Assembly: GCA_964642175.1 (NCBI GenBank)
Contig: CAZXOK010000001.1
Location: forward strand, 310,001-374,000
Length of the DNA stretch: 64,000 nt
Direction: 5' to 3'
DNA from: JANQGG01 sp964642175
GTDB taxonomy: Bacteria > Bacteroidota > Chlorobiia > Chlorobiales > Chloroherpetonaceae
Program-made: the position numbers and the translations under genes
Shown here: positions 35,250-44,534 of the stretch, piece after piece
How the letters are laid out: every line of letters begins with the position of its first letter
Position numbering within the stretch: the stretch's first letter is position 1
Notes under the pieces: generated by a model
Seen by the model: only the letters and a program-made list of their open reading frames with translations
What the model was told of the DNA's origin: nothing
Databases searched by the model: none

Positions 35250-36578
35250 ATGAAGACTTTTAAGTTTGGAGGAATACATCCACCTGAAAATAAGCTCACC
35301 GACGAAAAAGCAATTGAAGTGATGCCTGTTCCCAAGGAACTGGCCGTATCGCTTGCCCAGCATTTAGGAAAACCTGCTAAACCCATTGTTAAAGCAGCCC
35401 AAAAAGTTAATAAAGGCGAGCTTATCGCCGAAGCCGATGGATTCATATCGGCTAATATCCATGCTCCAACCAGTGGTAAAATAAAATCCATAAAATCACA
35501 CCCTCAGCCAAGTGGTCAGTATGCTCAAACCATTTTAATGGAATCTGATGGACAGGACGAATGGTTAGAAGGATTGAATGTTTTCGAACCTGATTGGCAA
35601 AAGCTCTCCAGAGAAGAAATTATTGAACGCATCAAGTTTGCCGGTGTTGTAGGAATGGGTGGCGCCGGATTTCCAACCAATGTTAAACTCTCACCGCCAA
35701 AAGATAAAAAAGTAGATACCATCATTCTGAACGGTGCCGAGTGCGAACCGTTTTTAACCTCCGATCACCGGTTGATGCTGGAAGATCCTGAAGGTATTGT
35801 TGAAGGATTAAAGATCATATGCGGATTGTTTGATAACAAAGTAAAGGCCTGCATTGGGATTGAGGAAAATAAAAAAGATGCCATTGATAAATTAAAAAAG
35901 CTGGTTGAAGGTACCGATATTAAAATCATAAGCCTTGAAACAAAGTACCCTCAAGGAGCTGAAAAACAGCTGATCAATGCCATTACCGGTCGCGAATTGC
36001 TCGAAGGCGAACTGCCGTTTGATAAAGGTTGTATTGTACATAATGTAGCTACAGCGTTTGCCATTTATGAAGCCGTGGTTAAAAAGAAACCCTTGATCGA
36101 CCGAATTTTAACCGTATCGGGTATGGAGATCGATAAGCGTAAAAATCTGAAGATTTCTGTGGGTACCAAGTTCAGCGATATAATTGATTATTGGGCTGAA
36201 GAGATTTCGGGGAAAGTAAATCAGGTGATTACCGGCGGCCCAATGATGGGTAAAGCTCAATACACGTTTGATACCCCTGTAACCAAAACTTCTTCAGGTT
36301 TGCTTTTTATCAACAACGCGCAACTTGAAACCTCACAGGAACGAAACTGCATCCGCTGTGGAAAATGTGTAGATGCTTGTCCGCAGGAACTCCAACCCTG
36401 GCTGTTTGCAAATCTGGCTCAGCAAAAAGAGTTTGAAGAACTGAAAGAATTTGGCCTGTTTAATTGCACAGAATGTGGAAGTTGCACGTATATATGTCCT
36501 TCCAAAAGAGAGATTGTCCATTGGATAAAATATGCCAAAGTCATCATCAACACCAGAAATAAAAGAAAATCAGCTTAA
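35250..36578 (+). CDS. rnfC: Rnf complex subunit RnfC
   Basis: RnfC is the peripheral NADH-dehydrogenase-like subunit of the ferredoxin:NAD oxidoreductase ion pump. The 442 residues begin FKFGGIHPPENK. The flavin/NAD-binding region has GMGGAGFPTNVKL and NGAECEPFLTSD. Two [4Fe-4S] motifs follow near the C-terminus, CIRCGKCVDACP and CTECGSCTYICP. It is the first gene of rnfCDGEA-apbE-rseC-rnfB. rnfD follows after 19 bases. Confidence 0.96.
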   Translation: MKTFKFGGIHPPENKLTDEKAIEVMPVPKELAVSLAQHLGKPAKPIVKAAQKVNKGELIAEADGFISANIHAPTSGKIKSIKSHPQPSGQYAQTILMESDGQDEWLEGLNVFEPDWQKLSREEIIERIKFAGVVGMGGAGFPTNVKLSPPKDKKVDTIILNGAECEPFLTSDHRLMLEDPEGIVEGLKIICGLFDNKVKACIGIEENKKDAIDKLKKLVEGTDIKIISLETKYPQGAEKQLINAITGRELLEGELPFDKGCIVHNVATAFAIYEAVVKKKPLIDRILTVSGMEIDKRKNLKISVGTKFSDIIDYWAEEISGKVNQVITGGPMMGKAQYTFDTPVTKTSSGLLFINNAQLETSQERNCIRCGKCVDACPQELQPWLFANLAQQKEFEELKEFGLFNCTECGSCTYICPSKREIVHWIKYAKVIINTRNKRKSA

Positions 36579-36597
36579 CATTTGAGCCTTACATTTT

Positions 36598-37572
36598 ATG
36601 CAATCTTTATCATTAAAAGTTTCTTACGCACCATTTGTTCGTTCAGCCGATACCATTGAAAAAGTGATGTACAATGTTGCTATTGCACTGGCTCCTGCAA
36701 CATTGCTTTCTATATACTATTTTGGTTGGCGAGCACTCCTGGTACATGTTGTTGCTATTGTCAGCTGTATTTTTTTTGAATGGGCCTCCGACTGGGTTCG
36801 CAAAAAAGAAACCACGTGTTTGGATGGCAGCGCTTTTGTTACAGGGCTTCTGGTTGGTTTGAATGTCCCGGCAGGGCTGCCGATATGGATGGTTATCATT
36901 GGGTGTTTTGTAGCCATTGTAGTCTCAAAACAGCTTTTTGGCGGAATGGGATTTAATATTTTTAACCCGGCAATGGTGGCCAGGGTGTTCCTGCTGATCT
37001 CTTTTCCGGCTGAAATGACCAGTTGGCCCATACCATTTTCTGTAGATATGGAAACAGCAGCCTCACCATTAGGTATCCTGAAAACCGATGGCCTGCAAGC
37101 CCTGGCACAAATGGATCTTTGGAAAGCCACCACCGGTGAAATAACTGGCAGCTTGGGTGAAACCTCTGTTATTGCACTCCTGATAGGCGCTGTCTGGCTA
37201 CTATATAAACAATATATTACATTAACCATCCCACTGACATTTGTACTCTCAACTTTTGCTTTTACCGGCATTTTCTACCTGATCGATCCAACAACTTATG
37301 CGTCACCGGTTTTCCACATATTGACCGGCGGTTTGATTCTTGGTGCTTTCTTTATGGCTACCGACATGGTAACCAGTCCTTTGGCATTCCGTGGCCAATT
37401 GATATTCGGATTGGGCTGTGGTTTGCTAACTGCCGTAATTCGCTTATGGGGCGGCTATCCCGAAGGGGTCTCGTTTGCGATCCTGATTATGAACGGATTT
37501 GTGCCGATTCTGGATAGTTGGGATCTGAGTTCAGAACGTGCAGTTAAAAAGGATGAGGAGGCTAAAAACTAA
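36598..37572 (+). CDS. rnfD: Rnf complex subunit RnfD
   Basis: RnfD is the polytopic membrane subunit that carries a covalent FMN. The 324 residues have about ten hydrophobic helices and the family motifs GGMGFNIFNPAMVARVFL and GGLILGAFFMATDMVTSP. The flavinylation site, normally D-x-x-(S/T)-G-A-T before Pro-Leu, reads DMETAASPL here. The acceptor is thus Ser156 instead of threonine, and the glycine is an alanine. The stop overlaps the rnfG start by one base, so translation is coupled. Confidence 0.95.
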   Translation: MQSLSLKVSYAPFVRSADTIEKVMYNVAIALAPATLLSIYYFGWRALLVHVVAIVSCIFFEWASDWVRKKETTCLDGSAFVTGLLVGLNVPAGLPIWMVIIGCFVAIVVSKQLFGGMGFNIFNPAMVARVFLLISFPAEMTSWPIPFSVDMETAASPLGILKTDGLQALAQMDLWKATTGEITGSLGETSVIALLIGAVWLLYKQYITLTIPLTFVLSTFAFTGIFYLIDPTTYASPVFHILTGGLILGAFFMATDMVTSPLAFRGQLIFGLGCGLLTAVIRLWGGYPEGVSFAILIMNGFVPILDSWDLSSERAVKKDEEAKN

Positions 37573-38123
37573 TGAAACCAATAATTGTTCTTACCCTGGT
37601 TGGAGTTATCAGCGCATCACTACTGACATACATTTATGAAGTAACCAAAGAGCCAATTGCAGAAGCAAAAGCCAAAATGAAGCGCGATGCCATTCAGAAT
37701 ATCTTCCCGTTTACATTCGATAGTCTTCGTACCAACAAAACCGACAAAGCTGTGTTTTACGAAGCCTACGACTCCGATATTAATTTAAAAGGGGTTGCCG
37801 TTGAAACGGCCACCGATAAAGGCTACAGTGGCAATATCGAAATCCTGGTTGGTGTCTCTACAGCTTGCCAGGTCTATGATTACAAAGTATTGGCACATGC
37901 CGAAACCCCGGGCCTTGGCGATAAAATTGATAAAGATAAATACAAATCCCAGTACAGAGGCAAGGGCCTCGAAGGCGTGGTTTGGAAAGTTAAAAAAGAT
38001 GATAAGGATGGATTTGTTGATGAGCTTACAGCTGCAACCATATCCTCCCGAGCTGTTACAGAAGCAGTCTATAATGGCTTAGTTAAGGTCAATGAAGAAT
38101 ATCCAAATTTGAGTGGCAAATGA
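37572..38123 (+). CDS. rnfG: Rnf complex subunit RnfG
   Basis: RnfG is the small periplasmic flavoprotein subunit anchored by an N-terminal helix (IIVLTLVGVISASLLTYIY). FMN is attached through a phosphoester by ApbE. The attachment motif D-E-L-T-A-A-T keeps the acceptor Thr156, with alanine instead of the usual glycine. The 183-residue length is normal. It overlaps rnfD by one base and rnfE by four bases (ATGA). Confidence 0.95.
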   Translation: MKPIIVLTLVGVISASLLTYIYEVTKEPIAEAKAKMKRDAIQNIFPFTFDSLRTNKTDKAVFYEAYDSDINLKGVAVETATDKGYSGNIEILVGVSTACQVYDYKVLAHAETPGLGDKIDKDKYKSQYRGKGLEGVVWKVKKDDKDGFVDELTAATISSRAVTEAVYNGLVKVNEEYPNLSGK

Positions 38124-38719
38124 AAGAAGCATTAAATGTATTTACCAGAGGTTTTGTAAGTGAAAACCCTGTTTTTAAAATGTTATTGGGCCTTTGCCCG
38201 GTTCTTGCTGTTACTACAACCACTGTTAATGGATTAGGAATGGGATTGGCAACAACCTTTGTGTTGTTGGGCTCCAACACAGTTATTTCAGCATCATCCA
38301 AACTGTTACCCAAAACCGTGCGCATTCCGGCCTACATTGTTGTGATCGCAACATTTGTAACCATCGTGGATTTACTGATCAAGGCTTTTTCGCCCGAGCT
38401 TAACCAATCATTGGGGTTGTTTATCCCCTTAATTGTTGTGAATTGTATGATCCTGGGCCGTGCTGAAGCCTATGCCAGTAAAAACGGAATAGGGTATTCC
38501 ATTATTGACGCATTTGGTATGGGATTCGGTTTTACCTTTGCATTGATATTGCTCTCTGCTCTGCGCGAAGTAATGGGCGCCGGTACTATCTTTAATATTC
38601 CGCTCGTCGGTGAGGATCCTAAAACAATCCTGGTTATGGCACTACCACCGGGTGCTTTTGCTGGTCTTGGATTTATTATTGCAGGAATGAATGCATTAGA
38701 GAAAAAATTTAAAAAATAA
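38120..38719 (+). CDS. rnfE: Rnf complex subunit RnfE
   Basis: RnfE is one of the two homologous six-helix subunits that form the membrane core. The 199 residues show ENPVFKMLLGLCPVLAVTTT at the start and LIVVNCMILGRAEAYA in the middle; these cysteines bind the intramembrane iron-sulfur centre shared with RnfA. Its start overlaps the rnfG stop, and rnfA follows after six bases. Confidence 0.96.
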   Translation: MKEALNVFTRGFVSENPVFKMLLGLCPVLAVTTTTVNGLGMGLATTFVLLGSNTVISASSKLLPKTVRIPAYIVVIATFVTIVDLLIKAFSPELNQSLGLFIPLIVVNCMILGRAEAYASKNGIGYSIIDAFGMGFGFTFALILLSALREVMGAGTIFNIPLVGEDPKTILVMALPPGAFAGLGFIIAGMNALEKKFKK

Positions 38720-38725
38720 CGCATA

Positions 38726-39301
38726 ATGGAAATTTTGTTGATCGTAGTTAGTGCGGTATTAGTAAATAATGTAGTCTTTGCACGTTTTCTGGGAATCTGC
38801 CCTTACATTGGTGTTTCAAAAAAACTGGATACGGCTATAGGCATGGGTTTTGCTGTTACCTTTGTTATGACTTTGGGCTCAGCTATTGCTTACTTGTTAT
38901 ATCAAGGCGTACTGGTTCCATATAACATTGAGTTTATGCAAACCGTAATGTTCATTCTGATTATTGCATCTCTGGTCCAGGTGGTTGAAATTGTTCTGAA
39001 AAAAGTCAGTAAGGTCTTGTACGCCTCTTTGGGAATATTCCTGCCACTTATTACAACCAACTGCGCAATTTTGGGTGTGGCAATTCTGGCCAACCAGGGT
39101 GATTTTAACTTTTTCGAATCGGTACTGTTTTCCTTCTTTTCTGCCATGGGCTTTATACTGGCTATTGTGCTTTTTGCCGGTATTCGCGAAAAGCTCGAAA
39201 CAGCCGATGTGCCGGAGCCATTCAAAAATGTTCCTATCAGTTTTGTGGTAGCCGCCATTCTTTCCATGGCATTTATGGGCTTTTCAGGCCTGGTAAAATA
39301 A
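38726..39301 (+). CDS. rnfA: Rnf complex subunit RnfA
   Basis: RnfA pairs with RnfE in inverted topology. The 191 residues carry NNVVFARFLGICPYIGVSKK and FLPLITTNCAILGVAI, with the conserved membrane cysteines of the [2Fe-2S] centre at the RnfA/RnfE interface. Six hydrophobic helices are visible. apbE starts 22 bases downstream. Confidence 0.96.
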   Translation: MEILLIVVSAVLVNNVVFARFLGICPYIGVSKKLDTAIGMGFAVTFVMTLGSAIAYLLYQGVLVPYNIEFMQTVMFILIIASLVQVVEIVLKKVSKVLYASLGIFLPLITTNCAILGVAILANQGDFNFFESVLFSFFSAMGFILAIVLFAGIREKLETADVPEPFKNVPISFVVAAILSMAFMGFSGLVK

Positions 39302-39323
39302 TCCTGAAACCCGGAGCCGCACT

Positions 39324-40340
39324 ATGCAACGAACTATTCCTGTTCTTGCCTTTATCCTTTTAATTATCTCCGGATGCCAGACCAGGCAAAACAGCTCTCC
39401 TCTGATCTTTGAAAAACAGCATCTTTTAATGGGAACGGTTTTTAAAATTAAGGTGGCCGTAGATCATGCGCGTCTGACTACCACAACGTTGGATTCGGTA
39501 TTAGAAAGGGCTTTCCAAACCATTGATGATCTTGAACAGGACATGAGTGAGTGGATTGAAACCAGCCCGATTTCAAAAGCGGCCGCTAATGCAGGGGTTA
39601 AACCAGTCAGAATTAACCGGGATGTAGCCAGGGTATTGGCAATGGCTCAAAGCATTTCCAGAAAATCCAATGGTGCCTTTGATATCAGTTTTAAACCACT
39701 TGGAAGGCTATGGGATGTGAAAAATCGAAAAAAGCCACCTCTGCAAGCCAGTATTGATTCTGTAAAAGCTTTTGTGGATTATACACAACTTCAACTCGAT
39801 ACAACCCGATTAGAGCTTTACCTCGAAAAAACAGGCATGCAAATCGGTTTGGGGGGAATAGCAAAAGGCTATGCTGCCAAAGCTGCTGGACATGTTCTTG
39901 AGCAAAACGGGATTAAGAACTATATCGTCAATGCCGGTGGTGATTTGTACTATTCAGGCAAAAAAGGCCAACAATACTGGACGTCGGGTATAAAAAGCCC
40001 GGAAAAAGAGTCTGAACCCCTTTTAAAATTTAAGGTTCTAAAAGATATGGGTGTGGCTACCAGTGGGGAGTATGAGAATTTTTTCGTGTATGACGGAAAA
40101 AAATATCACCATATTATCAATCCTCAATCAGGTTACCCGGCTGAAGGCTACAAAAGTGTTACGGTTTTCTCAGAAAACCCGGCACTGGCCGATGCCTATG
40201 CCACCGCTTTTTTTATTATTGGGTATGAAAAAGCACTTCAGATTGTTGAAGATGATCAAACAATTGCGTTTATTATGATTGATAATAGTAATGAATTAAA
40301 GAAGAGTACAAATCTTAACAACTTTATTGACGTGTTTTAA
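39324..40340 (+). CDS. apbE: FAD:protein FMN transferase (ApbE), lipoprotein
   Basis: ApbE transfers FMN from FAD to the threonine or serine of the Rnf flavinylation motif. The 338 residues start with a type II signal peptide (lipobox LIISGC). Family motifs are GAFDISFKPLGRLWD, QIGLGGIAKGYAAK, NAGGDLYYSGKKG and YHHIINPQSGYPA. The membrane-bound export fits its periplasmic targets RnfG and RnfD. Its place inside the Rnf operon shows its job directly. Confidence 0.95.
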   Translation: MQRTIPVLAFILLIISGCQTRQNSSPLIFEKQHLLMGTVFKIKVAVDHARLTTTTLDSVLERAFQTIDDLEQDMSEWIETSPISKAAANAGVKPVRINRDVARVLAMAQSISRKSNGAFDISFKPLGRLWDVKNRKKPPLQASIDSVKAFVDYTQLQLDTTRLELYLEKTGMQIGLGGIAKGYAAKAAGHVLEQNGIKNYIVNAGGDLYYSGKKGQQYWTSGIKSPEKESEPLLKFKVLKDMGVATSGEYENFFVYDGKKYHHIINPQSGYPAEGYKSVTVFSENPALADAYATAFFIIGYEKALQIVEDDQTIAFIMIDNSNELKKSTNLNNFIDVF

Positions 40341-40371
40341 GCGCGGGTTGAAAGATTAATACAGTGTTGCA

Positions 40372-40779
40372 ATGAAAGGGAAGGTAATAAAAACAGATGG
40401 CGAGCGGGCTGAACTCTTGATGTTTTGTGAAGAAACTCCCGAGAACAAAGGCTCACATTGTGGGGCATGCCAGATGGTACAGCCAAGATCAGCCACAACC
40501 GAGACGGTCATTGCCAAAAATACAATAGGAGCAAAAGTTGGCCAGGTGGTTGGTCTGGAGCTTCAGGAATTTGCAGAGTTAAAATCCACGGTCATTTTAC
40601 TCGTGGTGCCGATGTTGGTTTTTCTTGTTGCTTTAGGTGTGAGCAGCAATCTGAATTTACCAATATGGGATTCAGCTTTAATTAGTGGAGGCGCTATAAC
40701 TATAACCTATGTCATTATAAAACGACTTACAAAACATAAAACTTATTTCTATTTGGTAGAGGAGAAAACGTATGGTTAG
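40372..40779 (+). CDS. RseC/MucC-family membrane protein (SoxR-reducing system type)
   Basis: This 135-residue protein has a short soluble N-terminus with the cysteine pair HCGAC and two hydrophobic helices (about 67-85 and 90-110). That matches the RseC/MucC family, which occurs beside rnf genes in many bacteria and works with Rnf in reducing SoxR in enterics. The real role in this organism is unknown; helping assemble or regulate Rnf is an inference from the neighbourhood. It overlaps rnfB by eight bases. Confidence 0.82.
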   Translation: MKGKVIKTDGERAELLMFCEETPENKGSHCGACQMVQPRSATTETVIAKNTIGAKVGQVVGLELQEFAELKSTVILLVVPMLVFLVALGVSSNLNLPIWDSALISGGAITITYVIIKRLTKHKTYFYLVEEKTYG

Positions 40780-41614
40780 TTCATTTATTTTGCCGGTTGC
40801 CAGCCTTGGTTCGGTGGCCCTGGCCTTAAGTATTATCATTTTATACATTTCAAAGAAATTTCATGTTGAAGAAGATCCCATGGTTGAAGTCATTAACGAC
40901 TTGCTGCCAGGTGTAAATTGTGGTGCCTGTGGTTTGCCGGGTTGCATGGCCTTTGCCGAAGAATTGGTAAAAACCAGAAATACAAAATTAACCTGCCCAC
41001 CCGGAGGTCCCGAATTAGTCTCGTCTCTTGGCTCAAAATTAGGCCTGCAAATGGCTGATGTTGAACCTGTAACATGCGTGGTGCTTTGCCAGGGTACCTA
41101 TAATGTGGTTAAACCAACTGCTGAATATGTGGGTATTCAGGATTGCTGGGCGGCAACTCAAACCTTTGTGGGGCCAAAACAGTGTCCGTATTCCTGCGTT
41201 GGTCTGGGTTCGTGTATCGCTTATTGCGATTTTGGAGCGATGTATCTGGAAGATGGCATTATCAGAATTGATGATGAGCTCTGCACCGGTTGTGGGGCCT
41301 GCATTCCGGCCTGCCCAACAAAGGTTCTGGCCCTGATTCCAAAGAAAGAAAAGCAATTTTTCATTGCCTGTAATTCTCACGATAAAGGCGCTGTTGCTAA
41401 GAAATATTGCACAGCGGCTTGTATTGCCTGTCAGAAATGCCTGAAAGCCTGCGAATTGGATGCCATAACCATGGACAATAACCTGGCCGTGATCAATCAG
41501 GATGCATGTAACGCTTGTGGTATTTGTGTGGATTCCTGTCCGGTTGAAATCAACTGTATTGTAGAACGCAAGAGTTCAAGCATCATAGAAGAAGAAATGA
41601 AAAAAGCGGGATAG
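40772..41614 (+). CDS. rnfB: Rnf complex subunit RnfB
   Basis: RnfB is the ferredoxin-like electron-entry subunit. The 280 residues begin with one membrane helix (SFILPVASLGSVALALSIIILYI). A [4Fe-4S] domain follows (DLLPGVNCGACGLPGCMAFAE), then several ferredoxin-type clusters (CTGCGACIPACP, CIACQKCLKACE, CNACGICVDSCP). In many operons rnfB comes first; here it is last, behind rseC. An intrinsic terminator closes the operon. Confidence 0.96.
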   Translation: MVSSFILPVASLGSVALALSIIILYISKKFHVEEDPMVEVINDLLPGVNCGACGLPGCMAFAEELVKTRNTKLTCPPGGPELVSSLGSKLGLQMADVEPVTCVVLCQGTYNVVKPTAEYVGIQDCWAATQTFVGPKQCPYSCVGLGSCIAYCDFGAMYLEDGIIRIDDELCTGCGACIPACPTKVLALIPKKEKQFFIACNSHDKGAVAKKYCTAACIACQKCLKACELDAITMDNNLAVINQDACNACGICVDSCPVEINCIVERKSSSIIEEEMKKAG

Positions 41615-41640
41615 TCCTCGTTTAAAACATACCGCTCATG

Positions 41641-41674
41641 AAAACGCTTTAAGGTTGTCTTAAAGCGTTTTTTT
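41641..41674 (+). terminator. Terminator of the Rnf operon
   Basis: A perfect 12-bp stem (AAAACGCTTTAA with TTAAAGCGTTTT), a 7-base loop and a run of seven Ts lie about 27 bases after the rnfB stop. Confidence 0.92.
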
Positions 41675-41797
41675 ATTTAGGCTGATTTGTCCATTTATTC
41701 ACGTCCAAATCATTTATGGGTTAAACTTAGAAAAGGTTTTTGAGGTTAGGTATTTCAATACATCAGACAACACTTAACCTTTTAAACTTGAGAAATC

Positions 41798-42079
41798 ATG
41801 AAAGCAGTCTGGAATGGCAGTGTGATAGCCGAAAGCGATAAAACAGTAATCGTTGAAGGAAATCATTATTTCCCGAAAGATTCGGTAAAGGATGATCTGT
41901 TAAAACCCAGTTCCAAAACAACATTCTGTCCCTGGAAGGGCACAGCACAATATTACAGCCTTGTTGTGGATGGCAAAGAAAATCCGGATGCAGCCTGGTA
42001 TTACCCGACACCAAAAGATGAAGCTGCTGAAATTAAAGATCACCTGGCATTTTGGCGGGGCGTTGAAATATCCAATTAA
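41798..42079 (+). CDS. DUF427 domain protein
   Basis: This 93-residue protein is a single DUF427 domain, with AVWNGSVIAESDKTVIVEGNHYFP, TTFCPWKGTAQYYSL and AAWYYPTPKDEAAEIKDHLAFWRGVEI. The family is a small beta fold of unknown function, widespread in bacteria and fungi. Length is complete. It has its own spacer upstream (123 bases after the Rnf terminator) and its own terminator, so it is expressed alone. Confidence 0.9.
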   Translation: MKAVWNGSVIAESDKTVIVEGNHYFPKDSVKDDLLKPSSKTTFCPWKGTAQYYSLVVDGKENPDAAWYYPTPKDEAAEIKDHLAFWRGVEISN

Positions 42080-42084
42080 TCATT

Positions 42085-42119
42085 AAGCGTCGTCAGTTCT
42101 TCTTGAAGGCGCTTTTTTT
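42085..42119 (+). terminator. Terminator after the DUF427 gene
   Basis: A 7-bp stem (AAGCGTC with GGCGCTT, one T-G pair), a 16-base loop and a run of Ts follow the stop directly. Confidence 0.7.
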
Positions 42120-42148
42120 TAGATGCTCTGATACATACTGATAAAATT

Positions 42149-43480
42149 TCATAAGCCCTTATACCTCCCACTACGCAGCAATTCCAGGTAGTCTTTGAAT
42201 CGTTTTTCTTTTCCCTGCTCGCTGGGTTGATAAAATGCCCGGGGATTTAATTCCTGCGGAAAATAAGATTGATCCGTATAGTGCCCTTCAAAGTCGTGCG
42301 GATACAAATACCCTTTGCCATAGCCTTCCTGTTTCATGAACTTGGTGGGGGCGTTGCGTAAATGCATTGGTACCGTGGCCATGGAGAGATCTTTAAAGGC
42401 TTGTTTAGCTTGATTTAATCCCATGTAAGACGCATTGGATTTCTGGCAGGAGGCCAGGTAAGTAGCGCCTTGTGCCAGATTGATGGCCGCTTCGGGCAAG
42501 CCGATAATTTCAACTGCTCGAAATACGGCATTGGCCATCATCAATGCTTCAGGTTCGGCATTACCGATATCTTCGCTGGCAAAGATCACCATTCTGCGGG
42601 CAATAAATTTTGGATCTTCGCCCCCGGCCAGCATTTTGGCCATCCAGAACAGCGCCGCATCCGGATCAGATCCCCGAAGCGATTTAATGAAAGCCGAGAT
42701 AACATCGTAGTGAGTTTCACCCGATTTGTCGTAATGGACAGCCTGTTGCTGCACGGCCGTTTCCATCACCTGGCGGGTAAGGTGTAAGGATTGAGTTTGA
42801 TCGGGAAATGAGGCAATACTGGTTTCAAGGGCATTTAGTGCCCGGCGGGCATCACCCTGGGAAATCTGGCACAAATAGTCCCAGTCTTCAATATGGATAT
42901 CCCTGTTTTTTAACAAGGCATCTGTTTTGAGGGCTCGGTTTAAGATCTCATGGATATGTTTGTTTTCCAGTGGTTTCAGGGTATATACCAGGCAACGGCT
43001 CAACAGGGCCGGGATCACTTCAAACGACGGGTTTTCGGTGGTTGCGCCAATGAGAGTAACAATCCCTTTTTCAACGGCCCCAAGCAAGGCATCCTGCTGC
43101 GATTTATTAAACCGGTGGATTTCATCAATAAATAATATGGTAGAGGTGCCGTAGTATTGGTTTTGCGAACCCTTGGAAACAACCTGGCGCACATCTTTTA
43201 CCCCGGATTCCACGGCCGAAAGCTTTAAGAAATCCGAGCCCAAATGGCTGGCCACCAGTTCGGCCAGAGTGGTTTTTCCTACTCCGGGCGGCCCCCAAAA
43301 GATGATAGACGGGATAAATCCACCCGCAAGGAATTTTTGAAAAGGGGCTCCCGGCCTGGTTAAATGCTCCTGCCCAACCACATCCTGAATGGAGGCCGGG
43401 CGCATCCGCTGTGCAAGAGGCACTTGCGCATTCTGGTGTTGTTGTTCCAGATCTGAAAACAGATTATCCATAAAAGTCAA
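42149..43480 (-). CDS. rarA: Replication-associated recombination protein A (RarA/MgsA AAA ATPase)
   Basis: RarA (MgsA, the WRNIP1 homologue) is a clamp-loader-like AAA ATPase acting at stalled replication forks. The 443 residues show LAQRMRPASIQDVVGQEHL, Walker A GPPGVGKTT, Walker B ILFIDEIHRFNKSQQD, sensor 1 GATTENPSF, and the C-terminal tetramerisation region with ASEDIGNAEP and YLYPHDFEGHYTDQSYFP. The start may be the ATG at 43480 or one three codons later (MDNLF). It is divergent from the DUF4835 gene. Confidence 0.95.
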   Translation of the reverse strand: MTFMDNLFSDLEQQHQNAQVPLAQRMRPASIQDVVGQEHLTRPGAPFQKFLAGGFIPSIIFWGPPGVGKTTLAELVASHLGSDFLKLSAVESGVKDVRQVVSKGSQNQYYGTSTILFIDEIHRFNKSQQDALLGAVEKGIVTLIGATTENPSFEVIPALLSRCLVYTLKPLENKHIHEILNRALKTDALLKNRDIHIEDWDYLCQISQGDARRALNALETSIASFPDQTQSLHLTRQVMETAVQQQAVHYDKSGETHYDVISAFIKSLRGSDPDAALFWMAKMLAGGEDPKFIARRMVIFASEDIGNAEPEALMMANAVFRAVEIIGLPEAAINLAQGATYLASCQKSNASYMGLNQAKQAFKDLSMATVPMHLRNAPTKFMKQEGYGKGYLYPHDFEGHYTDQSYFPQELNPRAFYQPSEQGKEKRFKDYLELLRSGRYKGL

Positions 43481-43592
43481 ACGGTTTATCTGTTAAAATA
43501 TAACTTAACCTGAACCTTTAACCAGATGATATTTTCAGTGGTTTGCATTTGGTTGGGCAAACCGCTACGTTTGAAGAAATGCCAAAATCAAC

Positions 43593-44522
43593 ATGAAAAA
43601 ATTTTTTCATCTGGTCCAGTTACTTCTGATGCTTGGATTAGGAGCAGCCCCTCTAAAGGCGCAGGAACTAAATTGTAAAGTCGAAACCGACCTGATTCGA
43701 CTTTCCTCCGAAGCACGTAACCGGTTAAAGTTTTTTAAAGACGCTGTGGAGTCTTATATGAATAACTACCGGTGGACCAATGAGGAATTTAATGATGAAG
43801 ATCGCATAGAGTGCACAATGCAATTTGTGTTTACTTCTGCTGATCTTGGCAAAACACCGGCCATATACTCGGCCCAGGTATTTATTGGCAGCACACGCCT
43901 GGTGTATAATTCCCTGCAACGCACCTCTGTACTTCGGATTTTGGATCAGCAAGTGGAATTTGAATTTGACGAGCGCCAGGGTGTTTTGCAACATAACGAC
44001 CTGGTATTTGATGCATTAGGTAGTTTTTTAAGCTTTTATGCCTATATGATCCTGGGATACGATTTTGATTCCTTCACAAAATACGGTGGAACGCCTTATT
44101 TTGAGCAGGCTTTAAGGTTGGTGCGTTTGGCACAAACCCAGTCTGAGTTTTCAAAAGGCTGGAACGAAGGCGATGGCTCCGGCAGAAACCGGTCTGTTTA
44201 TATTGATGAAATGCTTGATCCACGTTACGAGCGAGCCCGGGAGGCGGTCTTCAATTATCATTTTAACGGGATAGATCTCGTGTTTAATGATGAGCAAAAG
44301 GCGCTGGGTGTTATAAAAGAGTCGGTTGAAAAACTTGCAGAAGTTGATAAACGCTATCCCGGAAGTAATATGGTGCGCCGTTTTTTTGATGCCAAATACC
44401 TGGAAATTACCCGGTTACTCAAATCCATAGATCCCGGCAAGAAACAGTCGGTATACCAAACCCTTCTGGAAGTGGATCCGACCAACAGGCAAACCTACGA
44501 TCAAATTTTATCACCAAATTAA
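43593..44522 (+). CDS. DUF4835 family protein (PorD-like)
   Basis: The 309 residues start with a signal peptide ending LKAQEL. The DUF4835 pattern follows: NYRWTNEEFNDEDRIECTMQF, FDALGSFLSFYAYMILGYDFDSF, FNDEQKALGVIKESVEKL and the C-terminal LLEVDPTNRQTYDQI. The family is restricted to Bacteroidota and relatives. Some database entries call it PorD and link it to type IX secretion, but that role is weakly established and no other T9SS gene is in the window. nadE follows after 12 bases. Confidence 0.88.
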   Translation: MKKFFHLVQLLLMLGLGAAPLKAQELNCKVETDLIRLSSEARNRLKFFKDAVESYMNNYRWTNEEFNDEDRIECTMQFVFTSADLGKTPAIYSAQVFIGSTRLVYNSLQRTSVLRILDQQVEFEFDERQGVLQHNDLVFDALGSFLSFYAYMILGYDFDSFTKYGGTPYFEQALRLVRLAQTQSEFSKGWNEGDGSGRNRSVYIDEMLDPRYERAREAVFNYHFNGIDLVFNDEQKALGVIKESVEKLAEVDKRYPGSNMVRRFFDAKYLEITRLLKSIDPGKKQSVYQTLLEVDPTNRQTYDQILSPN

Positions 44523-44534
44523 ATCTTACAGCAC

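Noticed and set aside
35163..35491. Short minus-strand frames before and within rnfC
   Set aside because: No family resemblance, and they overlap the well-supported rnfC start.
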